Assembly: GCA_026646885.1 (NCBI GenBank)
Contig: JAPKHK010000002.1
Span: forward strand, 112,372 to 176,371
DNA: 64,000 bases
Source: Casimicrobiaceae bacterium
Lineage (GTDB): Bacteria > Pseudomonadota > Gammaproteobacteria > Burkholderiales > Casimicrobiaceae
Reading direction: 5' to 3'
A program made the position numbers and the translations under genes. Positions 40,911-51,560 of this stretch are shown here, in pieces (position 1 is the first letter of the stretch; every line of letters starts with the position of its first letter). The notes beneath the pieces were generated by a model. It was not told where the DNA came from. It was given only the letters and a program-made list of their open reading frames with translations, and did no database searches.

Positions 40911-42179
40911 TCAGGCACCCTGGGCGCCAAGCCGAGCCACGCGCACGGCGGCGGGAGGATGCGAATCGTAGAAGGCCGAGTAGACCGGATCGGGAGTCAG
41001 CGTGCTGGCATTGTCTTCATAAAGCTTCACCAGTGCCCGCACCAGATCCTCGGCCCGCGCCTGCTCGGCAGCGTAGCGATCGGCCTCGAATTCGTGCTGC
41101 CGCGAGTAAAGGCTTGCCAGGGGGGTGAGCAGAAAGCTAAATTGGGGCAGCGCCAGGAAAAACAAGAGCAGTGCCACGCCGAAATGCGGGGGGACCGCGA
41201 TGTCCGGCATGCCCAAGCCGGCATAGAACCAGGGTTGCAGCATCAGCCATGACAAGAGCCACAAGAAAGCGAGGCTTGCGCCGAAAATCCAGGCCATGCG
41301 CTTCAACACGTGGCGCCGTTTGAAATGCCCGAGCTCGTGCGCTAGCACGGCGACTACCTCCGGCGGACTCAAGCGGGACAGCAGAGTGTCAAAGAAAACG
41401 ATGCGCTTGGCCGCGCCAAAGCCAGTGAAATAGGCGTTGCCATGGCTGGAGCGTTTGGATCCGTCCATCACGAACAGGCCGCGAGAGCGAAAACCGCAGC
41501 GTGCCAGGAGTGCTTCCACCTGGCTGCGCACATTCTCTTCGGCGAGCGGCGTGAACTTGTTGAACATCGGAGCGATGAATGTCGGATAAATGGCCAGCAG
41601 CAGCATCTGAAAGCCTGCCCAGGCGGCCCAAACGTAGAGCCACCACCACTGGCCCATCTGTGCCATGAGCCAGAGCACCAGGAATAGGAGCGGCAAACCT
41701 AGAACAGCTCCGAGCGCCAGGGCCTTGAGGTGATCGACGAGCCACAGCCGCCAGGTTTGACGGTTGAAGCCAAAGCGCTCCTCGATCACGAAGGTGGCAT
41801 ACAGGCTGAACGGCAGGTTGACCAGGCCGGAGATCAAAACGACGGCGACAATCAGCGCTGCGTCCACGAAAAGCGGTGCCGCCAGAATATCCCGAATCAG
41901 GGCGAATGCGGCCGCACCGCCGCCACCGAGGGTGAGCCAGAGCACCAACGCGCTCTCCGCCACGGTTTCCGCCATGGCCAGATGCGTCTTCGCGCGGGTG
42001 TAGTCGGCCGCCTTTTGATGGGCCGCGAGGCTCACGCGCTCGGCAAAGGCCGCCGGCACCTGCCCCCGGTGCGTGGCGACATGGCGCGTATGGCGCCAGG
42101 CAAGCCATAGCCGGGTGGCAAGCGAAAGCAACAAGGCAGCGATGAAAAGCTGGGTAAAGAAGGTCGCGGTCATGGCCAT
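40911..42179 (-). CDS. M48 family Ste24-type zinc metalloprotease
   Basis: A 422-residue integral membrane protease. The zinc motif HELGH (in [17 protein letters not shown], about residue 280) is followed by a downstream Glu ([10 protein letters not shown]) as third ligand. Several N-terminal TM segments and the size agree with the CAAX prenyl protease 1-like family. In bacteria such proteins act in membrane-protein quality control. ATG at 42179 or 42173 are both possible. Divergent from orn with 59 nt between starts. Confidence 0.9.
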   Translation of the reverse strand: MAMTATFFTQLFIAALLLSLATRLWLAWRHTRHVATHRGQVPAAFAERVSLAAHQKAADYTRAKTHLAMAETVAESALVLWLTLGGGGAAAFALIRDILAAPLFVDAALIVAVVLISGLVNLPFSLYATFVIEERFGFNRQTWRLWLVDHLKALALGAVLGLPLLFLVLWLMAQMGQWWWLYVWAAWAGFQMLLLAIYPTFIAPMFNKFTPLAEENVRSQVEALLARCGFRSRGLFVMDGSKRSSHGNAYFTGFGAAKRIVFFDTLLSRLSPPEVVAVLAHELGHFKRRHVLKRMAWIFGASLAFLWLLSWLMLQPWFYAGLGMPDIAVPPHFGVALLLFFLALPQFSFLLTPLASLYSRQHEFEADRYAAEQARAEDLVRALVKLYEDNASTLTPDPVYSAFYDSHPPAAVRVARLGAQGA

Positions 42180-42238
42180 GCGGCAGAAACCTGGCTGTGA
42201 GAAAATACCAGCCTATTACACCACAAACGGCGCGCCTC

Positions 42239-42784
42239 ATGCCTCAAGACGCAAACAACCTGATCTGGCTCGACATGGAAATGACTGGCCTTTATCCAGA
42301 GAAAGACTTCATCATCGAAGTGGCCATGGTCATTACCACGAGTCAGCTGGAAACCGTGGCCGAATCTCCGGTGCTGGTGGTGCATCAGAGTGACCAGGTG
42401 TTGCGCGCCATGGATGCATGGAACCAGGCTACCCATGCGCGCTCCGGTTTGATCGACAAAGTGCGCGCATCGCGTCTCGCCGAGGCCGAGGTGGAGCGGC
42501 AGATGCTCGCCTTTTTGGAACAGCACGTACCGGCCAAGGCTTCGCCGATGTGTGGCAACTCAATTTGCCAGGATCGGCGCTTTCTGGCGCGCTGGATGCC
42601 CAAACTCGAGGACTACTTTCACTATCGCAACCTCGACGTCAGCACGCTCAAGGAACTGGTGAAGCGCTGGCAGCCGGATCTTGCCAAAGGGCTCACCAAA
42701 CACGGCAAGCACGAGGCGCTGGCCGACATCTACGAGTCAATCGAAGAGCTCAAGTACTATCGGGAGCACTTCATCAAGGCATGA
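42239..42784 (+). CDS. orn: oligoribonuclease
   Basis: A 181-residue DEDDh 3'-5' exoribonuclease that degrades short RNA pieces to mononucleotides and removes pGpG. The DEDD residues appear in [23 protein letters not shown] and KHEALADI (H and D). The ATG is a few codons inside the open frame. Its stop overlaps the Nudix gene start (ATGA). Confidence 0.96.
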   Translation: MPQDANNLIWLDMEMTGLYPEKDFIIEVAMVITTSQLETVAESPVLVVHQSDQVLRAMDAWNQATHARSGLIDKVRASRLAEAEVERQMLAFLEQHVPAKASPMCGNSICQDRRFLARWMPKLEDYFHYRNLDVSTLKELVKRWQPDLAKGLTKHGKHEALADIYESIEELKYYREHFIKA

Positions 42785-43356
42785 GTGTGAAATACTGCAG
42801 TCACTGCGGTAGCGACCGCATCATCTTCCGAGTGCCGCCGGGGGATACCCTGGCGCGGCACCTCTGCGATCAATGCGGCACCATTCACTACCAGAACCCC
42901 AAGGTGGTGGTCGGGTCCCTGCCGGTTTGGGAAGACCAAGTGCTGCTCTGCAAACGCGCCATTGAGCCGCGCTTCGGCTATTGGACGCTGCCCGCGGGCT
43001 TTCTGGAAAATGGTGAAACCATCGAGGCCGGCGCGGCGCGGGAAACGCTCGAGGAAGCGCATGCGCGGGTGGACATCGAAAAACTCTACACGGTGATTAG
43101 CCTGCCTCACATCAGTCAGATTTACGTCATGTTCAAAGCCCGCCTGCTCGACCTCGATTTCGGTCCTGGCGAAGAAAGTCTCGAGGTGCGGCTGTTCAAA
43201 GAAGCCGAGATTCCCTGGGGCGAAATCGCCTTCCGCACCATCAGCCGCAGCCTGCGTCTGTTCTTCGCCGATCGCCACAGCGGGCAGTTTGGCACGCATC
43301 TGAGCACGCTCGAAGCGCGGCGCCCACCCTTGCCGGATCAGACCGGGGCGGCCTGA
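42781..43356 (+). CDS. Nudix hydrolase with N-terminal zinc ribbon (NudC-like)
   Basis: A 191-residue protein. An N-terminal zinc ribbon (CSHCG and CDQCG) is followed by a Nudix domain, [20 protein letters not shown] with the EE pair. The Gly normally found near the end of the Nudix box is His (EAHARV). The architecture resembles the C-terminal two thirds of NADH pyrophosphatase. The substrate is unknown. It begins within the orn stop codon. Confidence 0.85.
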   Translation: MSVKYCSHCGSDRIIFRVPPGDTLARHLCDQCGTIHYQNPKVVVGSLPVWEDQVLLCKRAIEPRFGYWTLPAGFLENGETIEAGAARETLEEAHARVDIEKLYTVISLPHISQIYVMFKARLLDLDFGPGEESLEVRLFKEAEIPWGEIAFRTISRSLRLFFADRHSGQFGTHLSTLEARRPPLPDQTGAA

Positions 43357-43387
43357 AACCCCAGGGCGAGGCGGTTTCCTCAAACGA

Positions 43388-44131
43388 CTACGCGGCGGTC
43401 CGCATGCCGCCACCCAGTCCGAGGTAAGTCTCCACCACCCGGCGATCGCTGGCCAGCGCTTCGCTGCTCCCTTGGAGTGCAACACTCCCGGTCTCCAGCA
43501 CATAGCCATGGTCGGAAATCTGCAAGGCAGCGCGGGCATTCTGTTCGACCAGGAGGATGGCCACTCCGGTTCTGCGCAGACCGGCGATGATGTGGAAAAT
43601 TTCGCGCACCAGTAGCGGCGCGAGGCCGAGGCTAGGTTCGTCGAGCATCAACAGTTTCGGTTTCGCCATCAGCGCGCGCCCGATCGCGAGCATTTGCCGT
43701 TCTCCTCCGGAGAGCGTGGCGGCAAGCTGGGCGCGCCGCTCCTTGAGGCGGGGAAAGGTGGTGAAAATATCAGCCATGATGGCACCCGCGTCACGGTGCC
43801 CCTGTCGAAGGCGCTGGAAGGAACCGAGCAGAAGATTGTCCTCGACGCTCATCTCCCCGAACAACTCACGGGTTTCCGGCACCAGGGTCATGCCCGACGC
43901 AACCCGGTGTTCGATCTCGGTACCTTTCAGGGTTGCGCCGAGAAAACTCACTTCGCCGCGGTGGGGCAGCAAGCCCATGAGCGCGGCCAGCATGGTCGTC
44001 TTGCCGGCGCCATTCGGACCGATGACGGTGACGATCTGACCGGCTTCGACGCGAAGCTCCACGCCATGCAGGGCTTCAACCTTGCCGTAAAAGACACTCA
44101 GGCCGTGGGTTGTCAATACGGGCGCATTCAT
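43388..44131 (-). CDS. livF: branched-chain-type ABC transporter ATPase (LivF)
   Basis: A 247-residue ATPase. Walker A GPNGAGKTTML, ABC signature LSGGERQMLAIGRALM, Walker B LLMLDEPSLGLAP, in the LivF order. The partner is the LivM-LivG fusion immediately upstream; the two genes share an A (TGATG). Substrates of this importer family include branched amino acids, but aromatic acids are also common, and the downstream context of the ferulate-type genes suggests the latter. Confidence 0.92.
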   Translation of the reverse strand: MNAPVLTTHGLSVFYGKVEALHGVELRVEAGQIVTVIGPNGAGKTTMLAALMGLLPHRGEVSFLGATLKGTEIEHRVASGMTLVPETRELFGEMSVEDNLLLGSFQRLRQGHRDAGAIMADIFTTFPRLKERRAQLAATLSGGERQMLAIGRALMAKPKLLMLDEPSLGLAPLLVREIFHIIAGLRRTGVAILLVEQNARAALQISDHGYVLETGSVALQGSSEALASDRRVVETYLGLGGGMRTAA

Positions 44132-45891
44132 CAGACCACGCCTCCGAGGTATGCGTCGAGTACCAGCGGGTTACGCTGTACTTCTTCGGGCTCGCCCTCG
44201 GCAATCTTTTCGCCAAACTCCATGACGACCACGCGGTCGGCAAGGCCCATGACAAAGTCCATATCATGCTCCACTAACAGGATCCCCATGTTCGCGGCGC
44301 GCAGCTTGCGCAAGAGCGCGGCGAGCGCCTCCTTCTCCCGATGCCGCAGGCCCGCCGCCGGTTCGTCAAGCAGCAGCAGGACCGGGTCCGCGGCCAGCGC
44401 TCGGGCGATCTCGAGAAGGCGCTGCTGCCCCAGCGGCAGGTTGCCTGCCGCCTCGTGCGGGCAGTGTCCGAGCCCGACACGCTCGAGCTGGCGCTGCGCC
44501 TCGGCCAGGAGCTGTGCTTCCTCTTGGCGGTCCAAACGCAAAGCGCCTGCCAGGACTCCTTTATGGCCTCGACCATGCGCGCCGAGGGCGGTGTTTTCCA
44601 GCACGCTCATATTCGGCAGGAGTCGCACGTGCTGGAAGCTGCGGCCTATTCCCAACCTGGCGATTTTCCGCGAGGGAAGGCTATCGACGCGCTCACCGAG
44701 GAAATGCACTTGACCTGCGGTCAGCGAATCCACACCCGAAATGCAATTGAACAGTGTGCTCTTGCCTGCGCCGTTGGGGCCGATCAGCGCCAAAATCTCT
44801 GCGGCTTTGACCACCAAGTCGACATCGCTGTTGGCGACCAGACCGCCAAATTGCTTACGCGCCTTCTTGACTTCGAGAAGCACCGTCCCCGGCGCCGGCG
44901 GAGTGCGGCTCGGCAGGGGCGCGGCATCTGCGGTGAGCCCGGTTGGTGAAGGCGGCGGCAGCCATTGCTGCATTCGGGGCCAGAGCCCGTCCCGGGCACG
45001 CTGTAGAACCAAAATCAAAAGCATGCCGAAGACGATGACTTCAAAGCTGCCGCTTTGGCCGAACAGCGCGGGGAGCAGGCTCTGCAGCCACTGCTTGAGC
45101 ACGATGATGATGAAGGCCCCGGCGACCGCTCCCCAGACGTAACCCGCTCCGCCGACCACCGCCATGAAGAGGTACTCTATGCCGATGTGCAACCCGAATG
45201 GCGTGGGATTGACGAAGCGCTGCAAATGCGCGTACAGCCATCCGGAGATGCTGGCGAGCGCGGCGGCAATCAGGAAGATGACGATTCGGCTTGCCGCGGT
45301 ATCGACACCCATGGCTTCGGCCATCAGCCCGCCCCCCTTCAGTGCGCGAATCGCTCGGCCGGTGCGAGAGTCGAGAAGGTTGCGAGTGCCGAGCAAGGCC
45401 AGCATCGCGATCACCCAGATCAGTGCGAAGAGCCTCCGGCCGCTGTCCAAGCGCCAGCCGAAGACTTCCAGAGCGGGGATGCCGGTGAGCCCCATATGAC
45501 CGCCCAGGAAGGGCAGGTTGCCGAAGAGGAAGTAGAGGCTGATGCCCCAGGCGATGGTTCCCAGGGGCAAGTAGTGGCCCGAGAGGCGCAGCGTGAGCAA
45601 GCCAAGCAGCAAAGCCACGGCCAAGGTGATGGCCAGGCCGATGGGCAGCGCCAACCAGGGCGAAATAGCATACACCGTCGTCAAGTAGCCGCTCGTGTAT
45701 GCTCCCAGCCCCACGAATGCTGCTTGGCCGAAAGAAGTGAGGCCGCCCACCCCGGTCAATAGCACTAGTCCCAGGGCAACGATGGCGGATAGGCCGATGT
45801 AATTGAGCAGCGTCACGTAGTACTCCGGAAGCGCCCATGGCGCGATCGCCAGCCCGCCAATGAAGGCAAAGAGGGGCCAATTTCGCTTCAT
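44131..45891 (-). CDS. fused ABC permease-ATPase (LivM-LivG)
   Basis: A 586-residue fusion. Residues 1 to about 310 are a LivM-type permease of eight or more TM helices ([38 protein letters not shown]). A Pro/Ala-rich linker (about 310-345) leads to a LivG-type ATPase (about 345-586) with [16 protein letters not shown], the [19 protein letters not shown] signature and [10 protein letters not shown]. Normally two genes encode these; the continuous frame with no stop makes this a single polypeptide. Start ATG 45891 overlaps the livH stop by 4 nt. The ABC signature is LPLGQQ rather than LSGGQ. Confidence 0.9.
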   Translation of the reverse strand: MKRNWPLFAFIGGLAIAPWALPEYYVTLLNYIGLSAIVALGLVLLTGVGGLTSFGQAAFVGLGAYTSGYLTTVYAISPWLALPIGLAITLAVALLLGLLTLRLSGHYLPLGTIAWGISLYFLFGNLPFLGGHMGLTGIPALEVFGWRLDSGRRLFALIWVIAMLALLGTRNLLDSRTGRAIRALKGGGLMAEAMGVDTAASRIVIFLIAAALASISGWLYAHLQRFVNPTPFGLHIGIEYLFMAVVGGAGYVWGAVAGAFIIIVLKQWLQSLLPALFGQSGSFEVIVFGMLLILVLQRARDGLWPRMQQWLPPPSPTGLTADAAPLPSRTPPAPGTVLLEVKKARKQFGGLVANSDVDLVVKAAEILALIGPNGAGKSTLFNCISGVDSLTAGQVHFLGERVDSLPSRKIARLGIGRSFQHVRLLPNMSVLENTALGAHGRGHKGVLAGALRLDRQEEAQLLAEAQRQLERVGLGHCPHEAAGNLPLGQQRLLEIARALAADPVLLLLDEPAAGLRHREKEALAALLRKLRAANMGILLVEHDMDFVMGLADRVVVMEFGEKIAEGEPEEVQRNPLVLDAYLGGVV

Positions 45892-46925
45892 TCGTCTTCC
45901 TCCGCATGGCGCGTATGAAGGGAGCGCCAGAGCAATACGGGTATGATCAGCGTGAACACGATCACTTCTTTGAAGGCGCTGGCCCAAAATGAAGAGTAGG
46001 ATTCCAAGAGACCTACCAGGGCAGCGCCCGCCGCGGCCATCGGATAGCTCACTAGGCCGCCGATGATCGCGCCCACGAAGCCCTTCAGGCCGACCAGGAA
46101 GCCGGTGTCGTAATAGATCGTGGTGATCGGCGCGATGAGCATACCGGAGAGCGCGCCTATGCCGGCGGCCAAGGTGAAGCTGAGCTTTCCGGCCATCACC
46201 GTCGATATCCCCATCAGGCGAGCGCCAGTCCGATTGATGGCGGTCGCGCGCAGGGCCTTGCCATGGAGGCTGCGGCCAAAGAACTGATAGAGGGCGACGA
46301 TCAGAAAGGCGCTCGTGCCTAGAACCCACAACGTCTGACCGTGAATGGTCAGGCTGCCAAGGGCGAGCTGGATCTCGCTGAAAGGCGCTGTGCGGGAGCC
46401 TTCAGCGCCGAAGAACAAGAGCCCGAGTCCGACCAGCACGAGGTGCGCGGCAACCGCAACGATCAACAGCACCAGCACCGAGGCTTCCGCCAACGGCTGA
46501 AAAGCGAGGCGATAGAGCATTGGGCCCAAGGGCACCACGACGGCTAGGGTGAGCAACACTTGCGGGAGTATGGGCAGCCTGCTGCAGTCAATGCCGAGCA
46601 CCAGGGCGGTGATCGCGGCGGGCAGCAACAGGTTCCAGAGGACGGTGCGCTTGATGCCGCCATGATGGCCGAGACGCCAGCCGGACACGATATCGACAGC
46701 CGCTACCGCTGCGCCCGCTCCGAGTAGTAGCCAGATCGTGCCGGGCACCTTGCCCGCCTGGAAGGCGGCGATCGTAAGGGCCCCGAAGGCGACGAACTCC
46801 CCTTGGGGAATGAAGATTACTCGAGTGACCGCGAAGACCAGCACGAGCGCGAGAGCGAGCAGCGCATAAATGGCGCCGTTGTTGATGCCATCTTGGGCAA
46901 GTAGCAATCCGATTTGCAGATCCAT
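45888..46925 (-). CDS. livH: branched-chain-type ABC transporter permease (LivH)
   Basis: A 345-residue membrane permease with eight or so TM helices. The motif [20 protein letters not shown] at the N-terminus and the [20 protein letters not shown] block are typical of LivH. It follows the solute-binding protein gene by 15 nt and overlaps the fused livM-livG gene. Confidence 0.92.
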   Translation of the reverse strand: MDLQIGLLLAQDGINNGAIYALLALALVLVFAVTRVIFIPQGEFVAFGALTIAAFQAGKVPGTIWLLLGAGAAVAAVDIVSGWRLGHHGGIKRTVLWNLLLPAAITALVLGIDCSRLPILPQVLLTLAVVVPLGPMLYRLAFQPLAEASVLVLLIVAVAAHLVLVGLGLLFFGAEGSRTAPFSEIQLALGSLTIHGQTLWVLGTSAFLIVALYQFFGRSLHGKALRATAINRTGARLMGISTVMAGKLSFTLAAGIGALSGMLIAPITTIYYDTGFLVGLKGFVGAIIGGLVSYPMAAAGAALVGLLESYSSFWASAFKEVIVFTLIIPVLLWRSLHTRHAEEDE

Positions 46926-46940
46926 TTTGCGGTCTCGATC

Positions 46941-48050
46941 TCAGCGCAGAAAGCGGCCGTTGCGGTCGATCACGGTGAGTTCCACATAACGCGAGCCGAC
47001 ATGGTTGGCAGGCGAAAAGCCCAGCTCATAGCCGCCCGCGTCGTAGCTGCGCAGCGATTCCAGAGCCTCGATGAAACGGGCGCGCGTCACCGGAGTTGGC
47101 GTGCGGCGCAGAGCTTCGCCGATCAACTTGCCGCAAAGATAGCCTTCAATGCTGTTGAAGGAGAACTGCGAGCGGCCGGAATCGACCATCGCCCGTTGGT
47201 AATCCTTCACTAGCGGCAGTGCCGCATTCCAAGGATAAGGCGCCACCTGAGTATTGCCCACGCCGCGCTGGTACGATCCAAGCGCCTTGACGAAGTCGTC
47301 GTTGCCATTGAGGGAGATGCTGAGGAACTGCGGGAATCGTTTGGCCTCGTGCAGGCGCTTGACTACCTCGGCAGCGGCACGCGTCACGGCGAATAGAATG
47401 ACTGCCTGTGGATCGGCCTGTGCAAGAATGGCCACCGCCTTGTCGACGTCGATGCTGCCCCGCTCGTAAGGGGCACGTGCCGCGATCTTCAAGCCGCGCC
47501 GTTGCAGCTCCGAGTCGAGATGTTCCAGCCCCTCCTCGCCGAATGTATCGTTCTGATAGAAGAGGGCAATTCGGTTGATGCCGAGCCGGGTGAGCTGCTC
47601 GACCATCTTGCCGATTTCTTCGCGATAGCCGGCACGAACATGGAATAGGCGGCGATCCGGGGCGCGCAAGCGCTCGGCGCCCGTGAACGGGCAGAGCACG
47701 GGTGTTTCCCCGCTGTGTTTCAGCAATTCGGCTGTCTGCGGAGTCCCAAGCGGTGCAGCGAGCAGAAACACTTGAGCGGCAAGTGTTTTGGCGTTGGCCG
47801 CCGTGCGCGGTGGAGCAAAGCCGTCATCGAGCGTCATGAGATCCAACCGTCGCCCTTGAATGCCGCCGCGCTTGTTGGTCTGATGCACGTAAGCGGCAAG
47901 TCCGGCGACAATGTCCTGCGCTACCGCCGCGACAGGTCCGTTGAGGCCAATGGATTGCCCGATGATGATTTTTTGTTCCGTGACGCCCGGCTCGGCACTC
48001 GCCAGATGGGCAGCGACGCACAAACTCACAAGCAGAAGTGTCTTTTGCAC
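46941..48050 (-). CDS. ABC transporter periplasmic substrate-binding protein (LivK/Leu-Ile-Val family)
   Basis: A 369-residue periplasmic binding protein of the Peripla_BP_6 family. A signal peptide (KTLLLVSLCVAAHLASAEP) precedes KIIIGQSIGLNGPVAAVAQD. The start is a GTG at 48050 with GGAGG only 5 nt ahead; a TTG at 48062 is less likely. The family binds amino acids, urea or aromatic acids. Its position next to the CoA-ligase and beta-oxidation genes suggests an aromatic acid, but this is not proved. Confidence 0.88.
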   Translation of the reverse strand: MQKTLLLVSLCVAAHLASAEPGVTEQKIIIGQSIGLNGPVAAVAQDIVAGLAAYVHQTNKRGGIQGRRLDLMTLDDGFAPPRTAANAKTLAAQVFLLAAPLGTPQTAELLKHSGETPVLCPFTGAERLRAPDRRLFHVRAGYREEIGKMVEQLTRLGINRIALFYQNDTFGEEGLEHLDSELQRRGLKIAARAPYERGSIDVDKAVAILAQADPQAVILFAVTRAAAEVVKRLHEAKRFPQFLSISLNGNDDFVKALGSYQRGVGNTQVAPYPWNAALPLVKDYQRAMVDSGRSQFSFNSIEGYLCGKLIGEALRRTPTPVTRARFIEALESLRSYDAGGYELGFSPANHVGSRYVELTVIDRNGRFLR

Positions 48051-48104
48051 GATTTCCTCCAAGTTCGCGCCGCCACCTCAGGTGTGTCGGCGTGTGAAAC
48101 TGTC

Positions 48105-49322
48105 TCAGGTTTTGCGACGTGGGCCGGATACGCGAAGCACCAGCGCCATGCCGGAGTCGCCCGCCGCGCAGCCGGTAAAGAGACCCACGCCGCCGCCGCG
48201 CAGGACCAGCTCCTCGATCAGCTCGATGGTCGAGCGCAGGCCGGTCGGGCCCTGCGGATGGCCCCAGATCAGGGAGCAGCCGTAGTTGTTCATCTTTTCC
48301 AGCGGGAAGCCGGTCTCGCGGGCGAAGGCGATGTCGTTGGCGGCGAAGGGGTTGTGCGTCTTGACGGCGTCGACGTCCTTGATGGCGAGGCCGGCCTGCT
48401 TCAGCGCCACCTGCGCGGCGGGCGCCGGCGCCAGCGGCATAAAGCCCTTCTCCACCCGCGCCTGGCCGAAGCCGAGCAGTTCGATCTCGATCTTCGCGTC
48501 CGACGCCAACTCGCGCGCCCGCTCGCGCGTGGTGACGATCATGCCGGCGTTGCCGTCGGCCGGATGGGTCTGGGTGCCGAAGGTGTGGGTGCCGTTCGGC
48601 TTGACCGGCTTCAGCTTGGCCAGCCCCTCGGCGGTGGTCGGGAAGATGCCTTCGTCGGCGGCGAGCGCGCCGCTCTGGTTGCGGAAGCCCGAGTCGAACA
48701 GCGGCGCCTCGACCATGAAGCGGCGCTGGAAGGCGCGCTCGTCGGCGAGCGCGGCCTGGTACTGGTCGTAGCGAGCCAGCGTCACCTCGTTGAGTTCCGC
48801 CGTCGTGACGCCGAGGCGCGCCGAGGCGTTCTCCGCCGTGTCGATCATGGCGTTTCTGGCGAAGGGGTCGTGGCCGAAGTTGTCCAGCGTCCATTTTTCC
48901 GTCAGGCCGTTGCCGCCCGGCGCCGTGGCATCAGGGTAGTACACGACGGGGCCGTTGGACATGCGGTCGGCGCAGACGACCAGGGCGCAGGCGGCGCTGT
49001 CCTGGGCGACCTCGGCGGCCGCCATCTGCAGCGCGCGGGCGCTGGTGGCGCAGGCCTGCTGCACGGTCGGTCCGGGCACGCTCTCCAGGCCGAGCATGCC
49101 GGTCAGCCAGGGCAGGCCGTAGAAGCTGCCCGGCTGCGGATTGGTTAGCCCAAGGATGCCGAGGTCGATGCGCTCCTTCGGAATGCGCCTGGTTTCGAGG
49201 AACCTGCGGCCGACTTCGGCGGCGAGGCGGATGCTGTTCAGGTTGGCGAGCGGGCCCTGCCACTTGGCGAAGGGCGTGGACCAGTAGCTGCCGTATGGGA
49301 TGAATGCGTTGGCCATGTTCAT
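48105..49322 (-). CDS. thiolase family acyltransferase
   Basis: A 405-residue thiolase. The catalytic Cys lies in VQQACATSARAL (about residue 91), the His in KTHNPFAANDIAF and a second Cys in FTGCAAGDSGMA. It should split a 3-oxoacyl-CoA into a shortened acyl-CoA and acetyl-CoA. The sequence diverges from FadA, and the C-terminal CxxGxG is altered. Its ATG lies within the upstream gene's stop (ATGA). The third codon positions of this gene and its upstream partner look more GC-rich than neighbours, consistent with import. Confidence 0.85.
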   Translation of the reverse strand: MNMANAFIPYGSYWSTPFAKWQGPLANLNSIRLAAEVGRRFLETRRIPKERIDLGILGLTNPQPGSFYGLPWLTGMLGLESVPGPTVQQACATSARALQMAAAEVAQDSAACALVVCADRMSNGPVVYYPDATAPGGNGLTEKWTLDNFGHDPFARNAMIDTAENASARLGVTTAELNEVTLARYDQYQAALADERAFQRRFMVEAPLFDSGFRNQSGALAADEGIFPTTAEGLAKLKPVKPNGTHTFGTQTHPADGNAGMIVTTRERARELASDAKIEIELLGFGQARVEKGFMPLAPAPAAQVALKQAGLAIKDVDAVKTHNPFAANDIAFARETGFPLEKMNNYGCSLIWGHPQGPTGLRSTIELIEELVLRGGGVGLFTGCAAGDSGMALVLRVSGPRRKT

Positions 49323-51430
49323 GCCTTTCGTTCGGCCTGCCACTGCGCGAAGCTGGAGCCGGCCTTGGCCAGTTTCTCCAGCAGCGGCGCCGGCTGCCAG
49401 TATTGCGGGTCGAGTGTTTTCTGGAATTCGAGGATCTTGTCGTAGATGACCTTCAGGCCGACGGTGTCAGCGTAGAACATCGGCCCGCCGCGGTAGCGCG
49501 GGAAGCCGTAGCCGGAGGTGTACACGATGTCGATGTCGGAAGCGCGGACGGCGATGCCCTCCTCCAGCAGCAGCGCGCCCTCGTTGATCATGGCGTAGAG
49601 GCAGCGCTCCTGGATTTCCTGCTTCGAGGGCTTTCTCTGCGGCACGCCGAGCCGCTTCGCCTCCTCGGCGAACATCGCGATGGCCTCGGGGTCGGGCGTG
49701 CGCTTGCGGTCGGCGCCGTCGTAGCGGTAGTAGCCGCGCCCGGTTTTCTGGCCGAGCCAACCGCGCTCGGTGAGCAGCGCCGTCGGGCGGTAGAAGGTCG
49801 GGTCCTTCGGCAGCAGGTGGGCGCGGGCCACGCGCGTGAGGTGGCCGATGTCGATGCCGGCCATGTCGTACACGGCGAGGATGCCCATCGCCATGCCGAA
49901 ATCCTCCAGCGCACCATCGACTTCCTCGGGTGTGGCGCCTTCCAGCACGCAGCGCTCGGCCTCGCGGCCATAGGGGTCCATCATGCGGTTGCCGATGAAG
50001 CCGTAGCAGACCTTGGCGACGACGCCGACCTTCTTGATCGTTTTCGCGATGTCCAGCGCCGTCATCACCACGTCGGGCGCGGTCTTGGCGCACTGCACGA
50101 TCTCCAGCAGGCGCATGACGTTGGCCGGGCTGAAGAAGTGCAGGCCGATGACGTCCTGCGGGCGCTTGGTCACGGCGGCGATCTCGTCGATGTCGAGCGT
50201 CGAGGTGTTGGTGCCGAGGATCGCGCCGGGCTTAGCCACCGCATCCAGTTTCGCGAAGATGTCCTTCTTCAGCGCCATATTCTCGAACACCGCTTCGATG
50301 ACGAGGTCGGCATCGCTCAGCGCGGCGTAGTCGAGCGTGGGGGAAATCAGCGCCAGGCGCTGTTCCATCTGCCCGGGCTGCAAGCTGCCGCGCGATACGG
50401 AACGCTCGTAGTTCTTGCGGATGGTGGCGACTCCCCGGTCGAGCGCCTCCTGCCTGGCGTCGACGATCGTCACCGGGATGCCGGCGTTGGCGAAGCACAT
50501 GCTGATGCCGCCGCCCATGGTGCCGGCGCCGACGATACCGACCTTCTTGATCGGACGCGACTGGACGTCGGCCGGCAAGCCGGGGATTTTGCGCAGCTCG
50601 CGTTCGCCGAAGAACAGGTGGCGGAAGGCGCGGCCCTCGACGGCGCGCTCGACCTGGTTCGACAGCGCGCGCTCGAGCTTGATGCCCGCGTCGAAGGGCA
50701 GCCCGGCTACCGCCTGCACGGCGTCGAGCAGCACGTTGTACGAATTCCGGTTCCTGAAGGTCTTCGCCGCGGCGGCGCGACGCGCGGCGATGATCTCGCC
50801 GGCCTTGTCCGCCCCGGGGATGGTCCTCTCGCGCGTGCGACGCGGGCCCTTGCCGGCGGCGACCAGCTCGCGCGCGTAGGCTACCGCCGCGGCGGTCACG
50901 TCGCCGTCGACCGCCGTGTCCACCAGACTGACTTTCTGCGCCTCCGCCACGGAAAGCGGCTTGGCGGAGAGCATCATGTCGAGCGCCGGCTCGAGGCCGA
51001 TCAGGCGCGGCATGCGCTGCGTGCCGCCGGCGCCGGGGATGATGCCCAGCGTGATCTCCGGCAGGCCGAGCCGGGTGCCCTCCTGCGCCACGCGGTAGTG
51101 GCAGGCGATGGCGGTTTCCAGCCCGCCGCCCATCACCGTGCCGTAGAGCGCGGCCACCACCGGCACCGGGCTGTCCTCGATCAGGCGCAGCACCTCGTGG
51201 TAGCCGGGCTCCTGCACGCCGGTCTCGAACTCGCGCATGTCGCCGCCGGAAAGGAAGGTCTTGCCGGCGCAGGCCAGCACGACCGCCTTGACGTCGCTGC
51301 GGCCGCGCAGGGATACGAAGGCGGCCTTGAGGCCGGCGCGCACCTCGCGCGTGAGGGTGTTGACGGGCGGACTGTCGACCGTGACGACGGCGACCTCGCC
51401 CTGCATCGAAACACTTACACCTTCACGCAT
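49319..51430 (-). CDS. bifunctional enoyl-CoA hydratase / 3-hydroxyacyl-CoA dehydrogenase
   Basis: A 703-residue multifunctional beta-oxidation enzyme. Residues 1-190 are a crotonase domain with GKTFLSGGDMREFE, both catalytic Glu residues (GGGLETAIA, LGLPEITLGIIPGAGG), and a helical linker. Then a NAD-binding 3-hydroxyacyl-CoA dehydrogenase with GAGTMGGGISMCFANAG and HFFSPANVM, and two C-terminal 3HCDH domains. It hydrates the 2,3-double bond and oxidises the 3-hydroxyl. An AGGAG 7 nt before the ATG at 51430 supports the start; the frame extends upstream. Followed by the thiolase. Confidence 0.93.
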   Translation of the reverse strand: MREGVSVSMQGEVAVVTVDSPPVNTLTREVRAGLKAAFVSLRGRSDVKAVVLACAGKTFLSGGDMREFETGVQEPGYHEVLRLIEDSPVPVVAALYGTVMGGGLETAIACHYRVAQEGTRLGLPEITLGIIPGAGGTQRMPRLIGLEPALDMMLSAKPLSVAEAQKVSLVDTAVDGDVTAAAVAYARELVAAGKGPRRTRERTIPGADKAGEIIAARRAAAAKTFRNRNSYNVLLDAVQAVAGLPFDAGIKLERALSNQVERAVEGRAFRHLFFGERELRKIPGLPADVQSRPIKKVGIVGAGTMGGGISMCFANAGIPVTIVDARQEALDRGVATIRKNYERSVSRGSLQPGQMEQRLALISPTLDYAALSDADLVIEAVFENMALKKDIFAKLDAVAKPGAILGTNTSTLDIDEIAAVTKRPQDVIGLHFFSPANVMRLLEIVQCAKTAPDVVMTALDIAKTIKKVGVVAKVCYGFIGNRMMDPYGREAERCVLEGATPEEVDGALEDFGMAMGILAVYDMAGIDIGHLTRVARAHLLPKDPTFYRPTALLTERGWLGQKTGRGYYRYDGADRKRTPDPEAIAMFAEEAKRLGVPQRKPSKQEIQERCLYAMINEGALLLEEGIAVRASDIDIVYTSGYGFPRYRGGPMFYADTVGLKVIYDKILEFQKTLDPQYWQPAPLLEKLAKAGSSFAQWQAERKA

Positions 51431-51560
51431 TTCATGACTCCTGAAGAAATTCAGTTTGACAGCCCGCAGTGAACAAGGCGGAGTAGTATCGCCGCATCGT
51501 GGGGGCTGTTTTTTGAATCGCGACCAGCGCTGCATCGTGCAGCAATGGCCGCCGTCTCCC

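Noticed and set aside
47715..51472. Very long plus-strand open frames (about 477 and 722 codons) antisense to the solute-binding, thiolase and crotonase genes
   Set aside because: They are a by-product of very GC-rich third positions on the opposite strand; the minus-strand frames show complete enzyme motifs and coupled starts.
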